DNA from: Aptenodytes patagonicus | Lineage: Eukaryota; Chordata; Aves; Sphenisciformes; Spheniscidae | NCBI RefSeq assembly: GCF_965638725.1 | Contig: NC_134959.1 | Coordinates: 7,320,417-7,384,416 of the forward strand | Reading direction: 5' to 3' | Length of the DNA stretch: 64,000 nt | Shown here: positions 12,501 to 22,512 of the stretch, piece after piece | Layout of the letters: each line of letters starts with the position of its first letter | Numbering within the stretch: position 1 is the stretch's first letter | The notes under the pieces: generated by a model | What the model was told of the DNA's origin: nothing | What the model saw: only the letters and a program-made list of their open reading frames with translations | The model's database searches: none | Translations under genes and position numbers: made by a program

Positions 12501-15353
12501 AGCTTTATTCTCCCCACTAAGCTCTCTAATGAAGGTCAGGGGCAAATCAGCAAGCCTTGGGCTCTGCTGTGCAGTTTGAAAAGCCTGGGAAATGCTCCTG
12601 AGCACCTCTCAGCTAGTATCAGAGCTTTCCCTTCAGGAGCAGACCAAGGAGAGTAACTCTGTAACACAGCTAAGCTCTCAGCTGGATGTTGGTGCTGGCA
12701 GTCTTTCTTCCGCCTCAGTCTCTCCTCTTGCTGGCAGGCAGTGTCAGCAGGCTCGCTAGGATAAAGATCAGCCTGGTTTAATATACAGAGGCAGGGCTGA
12801 GGTGGTCAAAAAGAGAGAGGAAGGAATGAAGCTGAGTTGTTGAAAATCCTGTGAGATGTAGCACAGCTGAAGCTAGACCAAATGATACTGGTCATATATC
12901 ATGTGTAACGAACAGGATGAAAGAGTTTCTTGTTCTGACAACCTCTTGTAACTACCAGCTCTTATGCTAGAAACAAATGACTGCTAAAGCACATAGCAAG
13001 GCAGATGCAGTGAGATGTGAATGCTGCAAGGGACAACTCTTGCTCTAATAAGAGATGAGTTGCCTAGGGACAGAGTGGAGAATGGTGACCTAACCCTGTG
13101 CCACCCTGTATGGTAACTTGACTGTGAACATCTTCTGTTACTGAGTCATAAAGGCTGCGGAGGGAACTCACTCACTTAGGTGCCCACAGCCAGTTTTGTG
13201 TTCCTTTAGGGCAGGAAGGTGGAAGAATGAGACCTCCCTTGGGGTGAGACAAAGGAGGAGGGAAATCCATGGACACATCAGGTGCAAGGTAGGAGGACAA
13301 ATATAAATATGAAATAAGTGAGGAGAAAAATCACATATTATTTAACCTGTTGTGATGCTGCAATGCAAGGAGTGGGTTTAGGGTTTTTTACGTTGTCATA
13401 TCATATATTCAGGGTATCGTTCCTGAATTCTTATCACAATGACTGCTTGGTCTGTCAAGATAGAGTCCATGAAACAGTTTGAGTTGAGGAAAAAAAAAAA
13501 AATCTTTTTTTTCCTGCCTAAAATGAAAATTTGCTAATATTTTTCATAAAAATTAAAAAGACTGTAGGTTTAGCAGCTGAATGTTAAGCACTTTTGAAAA
13601 TTAGTATAAAGTCTTTAAAAAAAATTATTTTCTGTTTTCTTGCAAAGATGCTAGTAGATGTTTGGACATGTTACATTGGACCTTTTTCCTTTAGCAAGCA
13701 ACTAGAAGCAGTATTTGTTACAGTAGTCGCATTTAAGTGGCACTTCGAACGTTGTAAACTCTGCATTCTCCTGTTGTACCACTAGGTGTGAGTGTTGGAG
13801 CTTTTTCTGTTGTTAGTTTTGCAGTAATGTGTATAAAAGTTGCTATCGTGTGTCCTGTTGAATTCCCAGTCACCCAAGCAATCCCCAACTGAACCGTGAT
13901 GACTATCCAGTGTGCAAATGGGAAATCACTAAGTGACTGCCCACTCCATGATACAGCACCCATCTGCAGAGCAGAATACCTCAGCTGCATGTGAAACTCC
14001 AGCTCTTACATCCCTTTTTTCCAGCTGTACATGCGTGTACTGGGGAGCAGGGGTCTCTGGTGCACGGTTTTGTGTGACTTTTGCAGAGGTGAGGAACCCA
14101 GAGTTGGAATTTGAAGGGAAAATGTCACTGGGAGACCTCAGAGGATTTCAGAAACTAATTGTGGGAGACTGGTGTAGAGACGGGAGCCTAATCTGCTTGA
14201 CTAGAAAAGATGGGCAATACCACATGTTTATCAGGAGAGAGGAAAGGTAGGGAGTGAAGGTCCGGGGACAAGAACTGGTGCAGCAGCGAGTCAGAGCAGT
14301 CCCACCAGGCAGCAAATACTTATCCTCACTCAGAGCTCACTTCACACAGGCACGTTCCGTCACTGAGAGGAAAGATAGGGGCAGTTAATTTTACAGGACA
14401 AAGTTTGTCTCCCTGCTGTGTTTCTACTTTTTTTTCTGTCTGTCTTGCTCCCATTGCAGGCATTTCTGGAGGAGTTTTTTATCCTCCTACCATCTCCTCT
14501 CCAACTCTATCCATCTGAGTTTTCCTCCATCATTTTTCCTGTTTACTTTATGTCCCTTTGTTATTTCTTAACTAAGCATTCCGCTGGGAATCTTCAAATT
14601 GATTACTGATTTCTGTGTGGTGGGTTTTGTTTTTGTGCAGTACATTACTACTAAAAAAATAGTTATTTCTGTCTCTGGTATCTGTATCTACCGGTTGATA
14701 AACATCCACCAATAATATCTATAAACATTTTCAATTCCTGTGTACAACTTTAGAAGCTTGGCTGAAATAGATTGAATAGGACATAAATTTTTAAACTCAA
14801 AGGTAAACAAGTTCTGGAATTTGTAGTGAATTTTCAAATTGACTGTAGCTGTAGGGATATGCTGAGAAACTGACCTATTTCAGACAAGCCAGGGGTAAAG
14901 AAGCCATACAAAATTACCGCAGACTTTTAATCATGTTAAAATGTAGGTAAAAGGAATATTGATCCCGACCTTAGCAAAGGTTGGTAGATTTTGAAAGAAA
15001 GTTGGAGATATCTGGGGACTTTTTGCTCCTTTATTTTAACTCAGGAGCTAAGTGAGATAATTCAGAATCAGGCCTATTTTACAAATACATTAAATGTTGG
15101 AAAATGAAATTAATTACAACACATTAGTGGTGCATTGAACAGTTGCATCTCATACAGCACTTAGGCAAGCAGGGATCCAAATTTTGGCCTGTGGCATGTA
15201 GGTATACTAGTAAAAAAAAAAAAGTATAATATAATGTGCCCGAAGACGGTACCCCTTTTGAATCCTTAAGAAAAGTCCTAGGAAAGAATGGCCTTCATGT
15301 GGATGCATAAGCTGTCAAAAATACTACTACAATTAAATACCAGTAATCACAAA
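9516..15353. other. Intergenic, no gene seen
   Basis: Nothing recognisable as coding was found. Open frames are short, and the longest on the plus strand (13933-14250, 105 codons) matches no family I know. Two strong plus-strand 3' splice-site-like sequences occur: a pyrimidine tract ending CTGCAG at 10231-10236, and a longer one ending TTGCAG at 14454-14459. Neither is followed by recognised coding sequence. Confidence 0.5.
13487..13515. repeat. A-run/T-run inverted repeat
   Basis: AGGA plus a long A run is followed almost at once by a T run plus TCCT, giving a self-complementary AGGAAAAAAA/TTTTTTTCCT stem. It may be a low-complexity accident, and no associated gene was seen. Confidence 0.6.
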
Positions 15354-15359
15354 TTTATT
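15354..15359 (-). terminator. CLEC3A: Candidate CLEC3A polyadenylation signal AATAAA
   Basis: This is the first canonical AATAAA hexamer on the minus strand after the CLEC3A stop codon (TTTATT on the plus strand). It implies a 3' untranslated region of about 1.2 kb. No ATTAAA was seen earlier in the interval. The assignment rests on position alone, and a non-canonical earlier signal cannot be excluded. Confidence 0.35.
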
Positions 15360-16560
15360 GCATAATTGAAGAAAATCTTGCACAACTAAAAGATAAAATG
15401 TATGAATTAGCCTCCAAGCAGCAATATATTTAAATATTTAAATGCAATTCCTTTACAGAAGAGAGAAACTGCTATTTATAACATGAAGGCAAATCTCTAT
15501 TGTGAGGTTAAGAACAGCAAAAAATAACCAACACATTTTACTTCATTTTCAAGTCAGGTGTTAAGTTAGGAAAATTTGCATGTGGCCAAATGAGCTGTGG
15601 TTTGGCCCCACTCTTTTGTGCTAATCAGGTGTGCTGCCTGCCATGTGGAGATAGGTGGATGAGCGGTGATGTTGTGCCCGGAAAGGGGATCCTTCCTCTC
15701 TACTTGTGCTTTCAGGCAGTGTTACTGTCTGAATTATAAAGCCTCTTTCTGATCCTGCAGAAGAGAAGTCTTTTGCACATCTTATTAAGGCATTACATAG
15801 CAGGGGTACAATCTAGTCCCAGGTTGGCTTCTTCTATGGGAATGTTCCAAATGACGTCTAATATTTAGCCATAACTGAGACATTTAGAAGCAAACATGTT
15901 TAGACTAACTGATGTTTTAGAACAGCTACTTCCCCCATTTTCTAGCAGTGTATCACTTTTAACTCCATGTAGTTTAAAAATTAACATCAGATTTTTCTGT
16001 TTCATTTGGCTTTCTTAACCCATAGGTAAAACTCTTGGTCACAGATCCATCCTGTTAAGCTCTATAAGGATGATGGCCATTTTTCACAGGAGCTCACATA
16101 ATCCTGAAGTCCCTCTTAAGCACTGGAACTGAAAGCACCCCTACACCTTATATTGGCACATGTCACCATACAGCAATCTTTTGTAAACTTTCAATAAATT
16201 CACTAGATTTCTGAGTTCAAGTAAATACTATTCTACCATGGAGATGCAAAGTACAGGAATAGGAGGTGAATTCCAGCAACCTGAACATCAGGCTGAAATA
16301 ATATGCCAAAATATGATACAATGTAGGTCAAAACATAATATATATTCCTGTACATAATGAGAGCACTCACTAAACATAACATTTTTAGCATCTGAATAGA
16401 AAATAAGTTAATAAGAGAAAACTTCTGTTTCAGGAAAGAGTGAGTACAATGCAGGAGATGGATATTTTTAACTCACCACTGTCAAAGTGGGAGGGGTTAC
16501 TAACAAGCAAAACTGCATGTTAATAACCCAAAACATGGTCATGGTCATTCGTATATGTAA

Positions 16561-16952
16561 TTATGGGATCAGAAATTCACATATATATCTTTTGACAGTA
16601 CGGCAGACTTCATCAACCCACTTGCCTTGTGATGACTGAGAAAAAAAGACACAGTTTTCACGCTTCCCCCCATTTGGTTGGGCGTGATCCCAGTTGAAGT
16701 ACTGTAGAGCCATGCCATTGATATCAACAAATTTCCCTTCATTTACCATGTCATTGACACCCAACCAAAACTCAGACACTCTAGGCATACTTTTCTTGCC
16801 ATAATCTCGAAGAGTATTTGTTTCATCATTGTTCCTTGGGATAGCCAGTGTCCCTCCCTTGGCTATGCAGTCTTCATTGGCTTCGTGAAAATGTTTGGTG
16901 CCTTCTGATATGAGGTAGCACTTCTTATGGGCCTTTGTCCCACGAAGACAGA
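16561..16952 (-). CDS. CLEC3A: CLEC3A exon 3 (C-type lectin domain)
   Basis: The acceptor CTATTCACAG lies just upstream on the minus strand. The exon begins with the last two bases of a split valine codon and encodes VCLRGTKAHKKCY onward to CEFLIP and the stop TAA at 16561-16563. It holds the whole lectin fold, including all six cysteines. Having the entire domain in one exon is typical of the tetranectin-type genes. Confidence 0.97.
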
Positions 16953-19900
16953 CTGTGAATAGATATTGGTCTGCATGTTCAGTAAAAGCTTGAGATATAG
17001 CTTTGAATAATGTTTCCTAAAATGATAACTTTCTAAAGGTATGTTGGGAATTAAGCAGACAAGTCCCTCAGCAAGCAAAAGGCTCTTGCCTCCACAGAGT
17101 GGGCTTGAAAGTAGCAGTAAGATCAGACTTTCCTGCTATTCCTCCCATTCACGTAGGACCTTGTATGCAGCCAGCATGTTAGCATGCCTTTGGGAAGTCT
17201 GAACAGACTGCTCACAGGCACTCTGCAAAGCATCTTGGACTACAAGGGATGGCCAAAAGCAGAGCATGCTCTTATGGCTGCTCCAGAGAAGAGGCACTTA
17301 AGAGGAAGGACAGACATAGCTGTGATCTTAACACCATAAAGTGCTTTGGAGAATCTTTCCTGTGTTTATGCTGATGAACCTCAGGCATGATCTTGAGCCC
17401 CAGATTCCCTCCAGCAATGTAATTCTCTCAAGCATTTTTTTATTTTGCTGTTTCAGGCCTGTTGTCAGTGTATCTTATGTCTTCTTTTAGCAAATAGTCC
17501 TCCTTTCACACATTTTTACCTGATTTCATCAGTCTTAAAACTGATGGAATGGGTGAGGTATGGATATTTGTATTGTTGGTAGATGGGAGTTGGTCATCAG
17601 AAAATCTATACTTGGCTTTATAGTAAAGAGACAGATCTAAAGATGTTTTCATGTTTATGATACTTAAGTGCCAAAGGAAAGTAAAGTTTTATGCATTAAC
17701 TAAGCCTAGTTCCTAGCAAACAAAGGCAGGACAGAAAAGTGCTATTTTAAATGTGTCCTGCTTACCAGAAAAACATTGATTTGAAATTCATAATGCAAAT
17801 CTCTGGATGATTGATAAAAGTATATTTCCACCTGCAGAAGAGTACACATTCACATCTTTAGTTCTTAATTTCTGGTCTTTCCAGCAAAGTCTATCCCTTC
17901 AAATTCTAAATTCAAATGAGGTAAAGTGACTTAAATTTATAAACACTTTTTAAAAGTGTACACTTATTACTGAGCTTGCATGACAATCTGAACCAAATAA
18001 TCTAAACATTTGCATTTATAAATCTGTTTGCTTTTAGTTCTACTGGAACATATCGGGGAAGTCTTGATGTAAAGTCCAAATGTACTAGAACGCTAATTTG
18101 GCATATGCTCTGCAACTGGAATTGCCTTGCAGAAACGCTGTCAGAGTTCTTCCAGCCCGAGGGCTGTGTGGGCAGGCTTGCAGGAGTGAATCCTTAAACT
18201 TTGCTTTCCAGCTCTCCTAATGCAGATATGTGAAAAACTGATTCTCCCAAGAAAAATACTTACAAGAAGAGAACCCTCCTCGAAGGAGTGTTCCTTCTGA
18301 GCTGAGGAAGGTAGCAAAGGCCTTGAATAAACTCTTGTAACAATTGTTTAGAATCCTGCATGTGACTACTTTGAAATTATTTCATTTATTGCTTAAACTC
18401 ATCTTGTACTTATATTAGAAATATGTCGTGAAACAATATGAACATCTTCTGTCCTGATGTTTTCTATAATCTAATTCCTGTCATCTGTTCTTGTAAAAAA
18501 GCAATTATGTATCTGATTGTCAGGATATGGAAATCCACTTTGGACCATATCCTATATGTCTCAGTTTTTTAGTGTTTCCAGTTGTAGTATTCATTGCATT
18601 CCTTAGCTGCATTTTCAGGGTCATCATTTTATATTAGCGCTTATCCTTCAAATTTTATCCTTTCCAACTGCTAATGGCCACAGAAAAGTAATGAAAGTAT
18701 GTGCTAAATGTTGAATTCTTTAACAAATTTATATTCATGGGAAAGATCAGAGACACCTTATCTACTTCAACAATGCTGCAGTAATGATAGAGACTGGCCC
18801 TCTTTAGGATGAAAGTATGTGCTGCTAAATGGCGTGTGGCAACATTTCACGCTATGTAGAAAGGAGACCTAGGAAATTCAAGCAAAAGAAGAAATCAGGT
18901 TGTAACGTGTGTCTTGGAAATGTCTATAAGCTAAAAAAGCAGCTCCTTTTTCAAGTCTCATAAGGCCATTAATAAACGCAGTCAGAGCTAGAGGGGTGAT
19001 AGATCTCTTTTTGCCAAATTTGGAATCCAGTTGAACAGTGTGGGTTCTGAATTTAGAATATAGCTCAAAATAAGTTTTGAGGATAGAAAATCTCCTGGCT
19101 CTGGTTTCATTTCTCAGCCATTGCATGCTTACTCTCAAGCTCCTTCTGGAAGCAAAACAAGAATTACTTTTAAACAAGAGTTACTTGTCTAGCACAGGCT
19201 CCCTCTTTTAAGAAACTTCTAAAGTCTTCTTATAAGAAATTTAAAATAAAAATATTTTGTAAAGCTCAAAAAGCTCTATGTAACCCAAGACATAAAGCAG
19301 GACAACCCAGATATTACCATCCCTAAGGAAAATATGTTCTGTTTCATGTGAATGATGTAATTTCCTCTGTAGTGTCCTCTTGTACATGTTTAAATGCCAA
19401 GTTTTGTGTCAACAGCTGTGAAAAAGCGCAACTGTCTAGTAGGTGCATGTGTATTTACCCTTCTTATTTTGTTTGGAAATTTCCATCTGGCTATTTAAAT
19501 ACTTAAAGGACTCTGCACATTGATACAGGATATTTCTGAACTCACAGTGGGTATTACTTTGAAGTTTTATGGCAACATTCACATTTGAATGTCACAAACT
19601 GCACACTTTAAAAAGGCTTAGTCCTTTTAGCTTCCTTTTGGGGGTACTCTCAGCCTTTTCCATGAATATTTTTGCCTTGATAGTTAGCCTGTGTTCATAT
19701 CAAACCTGGGGACCTAACCCGCTGACCACCTAAACTCTCAAACCCAGCAACCCTTTTTGTGTTGCCTTTGATCATACCTAAAATCACAGCTTGGGGTTGT
19801 CTATAGCAAAGAAAAAAGTAGTTCTTACCCCAGATTAATTCTTGCTCATAGTGAAGAATCATCACTTGTATGCCATTAGTTCAGACTTGATTTTACTTGA

Positions 19901-22403
19901 ATGCTTCCTTCAACATTTGTCTCACCATTACAACTATGGCATACCATGCTCTTAAGGAGTTGTATTTCTCAGTCACAAATCCCCATTAAAGAGAAGGATG
20001 GGAGTGAAGGAGAGAGGAAAGGCAGTGATAACTTTTGGAAGCTGTTGAACAGTGAAGCTTCTTTACCTGTCTGAAGTGCTTGCATTTCTTTCAGAGCATT
20101 TACTTCTCGCCATAATTTGTCAATCTGGGTCTTTAGGTCATCTTTTTCTTAAATAAAAGAAATACAGAGAAATGAACAGATCACCGCACAAAAAAATATT
20201 TAAAAAATTATATGTTAAAAGCTGTTTCAAAATATCATGTTTCTGTTTCTGCATTGCTGAGATGTTTTGATTTCTTTTAAAGATTTTTCCTTAATGAAAG
20301 GATTCCTATAGGGTTCCTATTAAAAAACAGAAGGAAGCCACCTTTACCTTTCACCCTCATGGTTTAAATCTTATTTTCAGTTGGACTGTATCCTAGTAAC
20401 TGTTTGAGAGCCATGGATTGTTGCAGCTAACCATTATTTAGCATGCCAGTATCTAATTTACAGCAAAATTTGCCTATTTACTTTTGAACCTGTATACCAT
20501 GGTGTATATATATGACATACAAATAATAGCAGGACACAAGTTGTGTTTATTCAAGAAATGTTATTTCTGTGAGCATGAGAGTTTCACACAACTCTTGTTT
20601 TAACACAGTGAGGAACAACTAATATAATCCAACTTCACAGTCTCAATGTATCCAGACAAGCTTGCTGAGCTGCAATTTCCCCTCCCCAGGAGGAGCCTTC
20701 CTCTCTCTGTCAGTACAGAGAGGGCCTGGTGACTTGAGTCAGACAAATTCAGTCTGAATCACCATTTTGCAACACCTACAAAAGCACCAAGAAGATGGTG
20801 GGACAAGAAAAGGAGCTAATTTGCACATAACTCCATTTTCATGTCCTCTTTTCCAGTCTTTTTTCTTAACCATTGTAATACTCCACCATCAGACAACTAG
20901 CAGGCATGTTTCCATTGCACAAGATGGCAATTTGATTGCAGCAGTAACCAGACCTTCCAGAAGCCACAGCAATGAACATGAGGAATAAATAAGCTCTTTC
21001 ACATGTAGCAGAACTAACAAAACCACAGTTCCTACAGATCTGTGTTACATCACCTAATCCTCCAGCTGCACCCCAGAAAGCTCATCTCTTCTCCATATTC
21101 TCTACTGCCTGTGGGGATAACCCCAGCTGTCCTTCGTGACTCCCTGGTTCCCCAAGGCAGGACTCCCAGTTCCTCAATCCACGCTCCTCCCTGCGATTCC
21201 CAGTTCACAGCAGCCTCTCCGTGTCCCCTGTCTGCTTCAAAAGAGGCAAAAAGCAGAACAAGCTGAACTCCTGGTGCAACCTTTTCATAGTGGGACATTG
21301 ATGCAAATTTTTTCTTTTTTTTTTTTTGGCACCCTCACTCTAAATTTCATAAAATATTGGGAAACTCATCCTCAGGAGCTCCGTTCTTCTGCCAAATTGT
21401 TTCAAGTTCAAAAGTAGTGGAAGGTACAGACAAATGTGCTGGCAAAACAAATGTGTAAGCAGCCTGTCCTTAGGACACCAAGCTAAAAACTATAGAGATT
21501 CAAAAGGAGAAGGAAGTGTATATCTAACTGTATAGCTCCAGAGCAGTGTAATCATGTTGTACAATGGCTTTATCAAAGCTACGTTTTTTTCATTGACTAG
21601 GAGTTTAAATATTTGCCATTAGTGTAACCTCCATCATACCCTCTTTTATTATAAATAAGTCTTTAAATTAAATACACAGACATTTCCAAACAACTTTCAG
21701 TGGTTTTTTTATTTGCTCTGTAAGCTTTGCTCTGGGAATTTATGCTTTATCTTCTAATTCTTTTTCATTAGTTTGACTTGCCATTTCACAGTACTTGTCA
21801 CACAGATAAAGTAATATTTTGCAAATATTAGACAGACATTCTGTTAAAATCAGGAAATGGTACAAAAATCTGAACAATAACCCTTGGAGACCGAATATTT
21901 TATTCTGCTCTTTTCCACCATATGTACATGAATTTCCATTCTTCTGATCTTAGTCAATATAACTAGTAACTAAGAATGATCGGCCAGAGTCCTCTCTCAG
22001 CTGTACCTCCGAGTCCTAAATAATGCCGACAGAGATGAATAGGCATAACAGAGCAATATATTTACAGCTCTTATACAGCTCTATTCCATAACTCATTCTG
22101 CCACCTTATTTTAACTTTGCTAACTCACATACATATTTCAAAGACTAGATATAATATAGACTCAACTGTCCTTTGTTAATAAGCATTTGTATAATGTTAG
22201 TTTCTGGTTTATGCAATGTTATTTAAGTATATAATAAACTTGCATAGTCTATAAGCTTCAATCCCTCCTCACAGTTAAAACCCAGTACCTTTCACTCTAC
22301 GTTTGCTGTGCTTCCTGGCTTTGAATTTGGAAGCCTGGCTGATGGTCTGATCCAGCAGTAGTATGCTTATGAGTAGAAAAATCCTAAGTCCAGTTTGTGC
22401 CAT
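16561..22403 (-). CDS. CLEC3A: CLEC3A, cartilage-derived C-type lectin (three coding exons)
   Basis: This is the complete gene span. The coding sequence is the join of 22403-22289, 20147-20067 and 16952-16561 (115 + 81 + 392 nt, 195 codons plus TAA). Both introns have GT/AG ends and the reading frame is continuous across them. The order is: signal peptide (residues 1 to about 24, hydrophobic core RIFLLISILLL), a very basic segment (about 26-38, ending KARKHSKRRVK), a short alpha-helical trimerisation neck (about 40-65, TQIDKLWREVNALKEMQALQ), and a C-type lectin domain (66-195). The domain holds six cysteines at about 67, 77, 94, 166, 182 and 190, the WLGVNDM block and the QPNGGKRENC block. 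This architecture and wording are diagnostic of CLEC3A, a secreted, cartilage-matrix member of the tetranectin group; the human protein is nearly the same length. The sugar/calcium region is atypical: QPN is present at 157-159, but the classical WND is WVD at 177-179, so glycan binding may be weak. The start has a good Kozak context (G at -3 and +4). Confidence 0.96.
16953..20066 (-). other. CLEC3A: CLEC3A intron 2 (3114 nt)
   Basis: The donor is GTAAAG after ACAG at 20067 and the acceptor is TTCACAG at 16953. No repeat or nested gene was recognised inside it. The open frame at 18878-19177 on the minus strand is not similar to anything I know. Confidence 0.85.
20067..20147 (-). CDS. CLEC3A: CLEC3A exon 2 (coiled-coil neck)
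   Basis: This 81-nt exon lies between the acceptor TTTATTTAAG and the donor G|GTAAAG. It encodes KDDLKTQIDKLWREVNALKE followed by MQALQT, flanked by split codons for Glu and Val. The heptad-like pattern of L/I/V residues fits the trimerising alpha-helix of tetranectin-family lectins. The exon is too short to stand out as an open frame and was found by reading upstream of exon 3. Confidence 0.95.
20148..22288 (-). other. CLEC3A: CLEC3A intron 1 (2141 nt)
   Basis: The donor is GTACTG after GTGAAAG (22289) and the acceptor is TTTAAG at 20148. No coding sequence or identifiable transposon was seen inside. Confidence 0.85.
22289..22403 (-). CDS. CLEC3A: CLEC3A exon 1 (signal peptide and basic segment)
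   Basis: The exon starts with ATG at 22403-22401 in the context AGAGACATGG. It encodes a signal peptide (MAQTGLRIFLLISILLLDQT), then a lysine/arginine-rich stretch containing KARKHSKRRVK, and ends in phase 1 at a GTACTG donor. In human CLEC3A the corresponding basic region is the heparin-like binding segment and the source of reported antimicrobial fragments. The bird sequence keeps the RKHSKRRV core unchanged. Confidence 0.95.
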
Positions 22404-22505
22404 GTCTCTTCTAAAGAACTTAACAAGGAGCTTCAAGAGATGCTCTTTAGCAGCTCTGAGAGCAAGTCACATAGACACATCTCAGTAGGGACTGACTGAG
22501 GTCAG

Positions 22506-22512
22506 TTTTATA
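22506..22512 (-). promoter_or_regulatory. CLEC3A: TATA box of CLEC3A
   Basis: TATAAAA reads on the minus strand (TTTTATA on plus), about 105 bp upstream of the CLEC3A start codon. A TSS about 30 bp downstream, near 22480, would give a 5' untranslated region of about 75 nt with no intron before the ATG. A TATA promoter without a CpG island fits a tissue-restricted cartilage gene. Confidence 0.7.

Noticed and set aside
13933-14250. 105-codon plus-strand open frame with some charged, exon-like sequence
   Set aside because: No recognisable family, no conserved motif, and an unremarkable length for chance.
18878-19177. 99-codon minus-strand open frame inside CLEC3A intron 2
   Set aside because: Not needed for the continuous CLEC3A frame and not similar to any lectin sequence; treated as chance.
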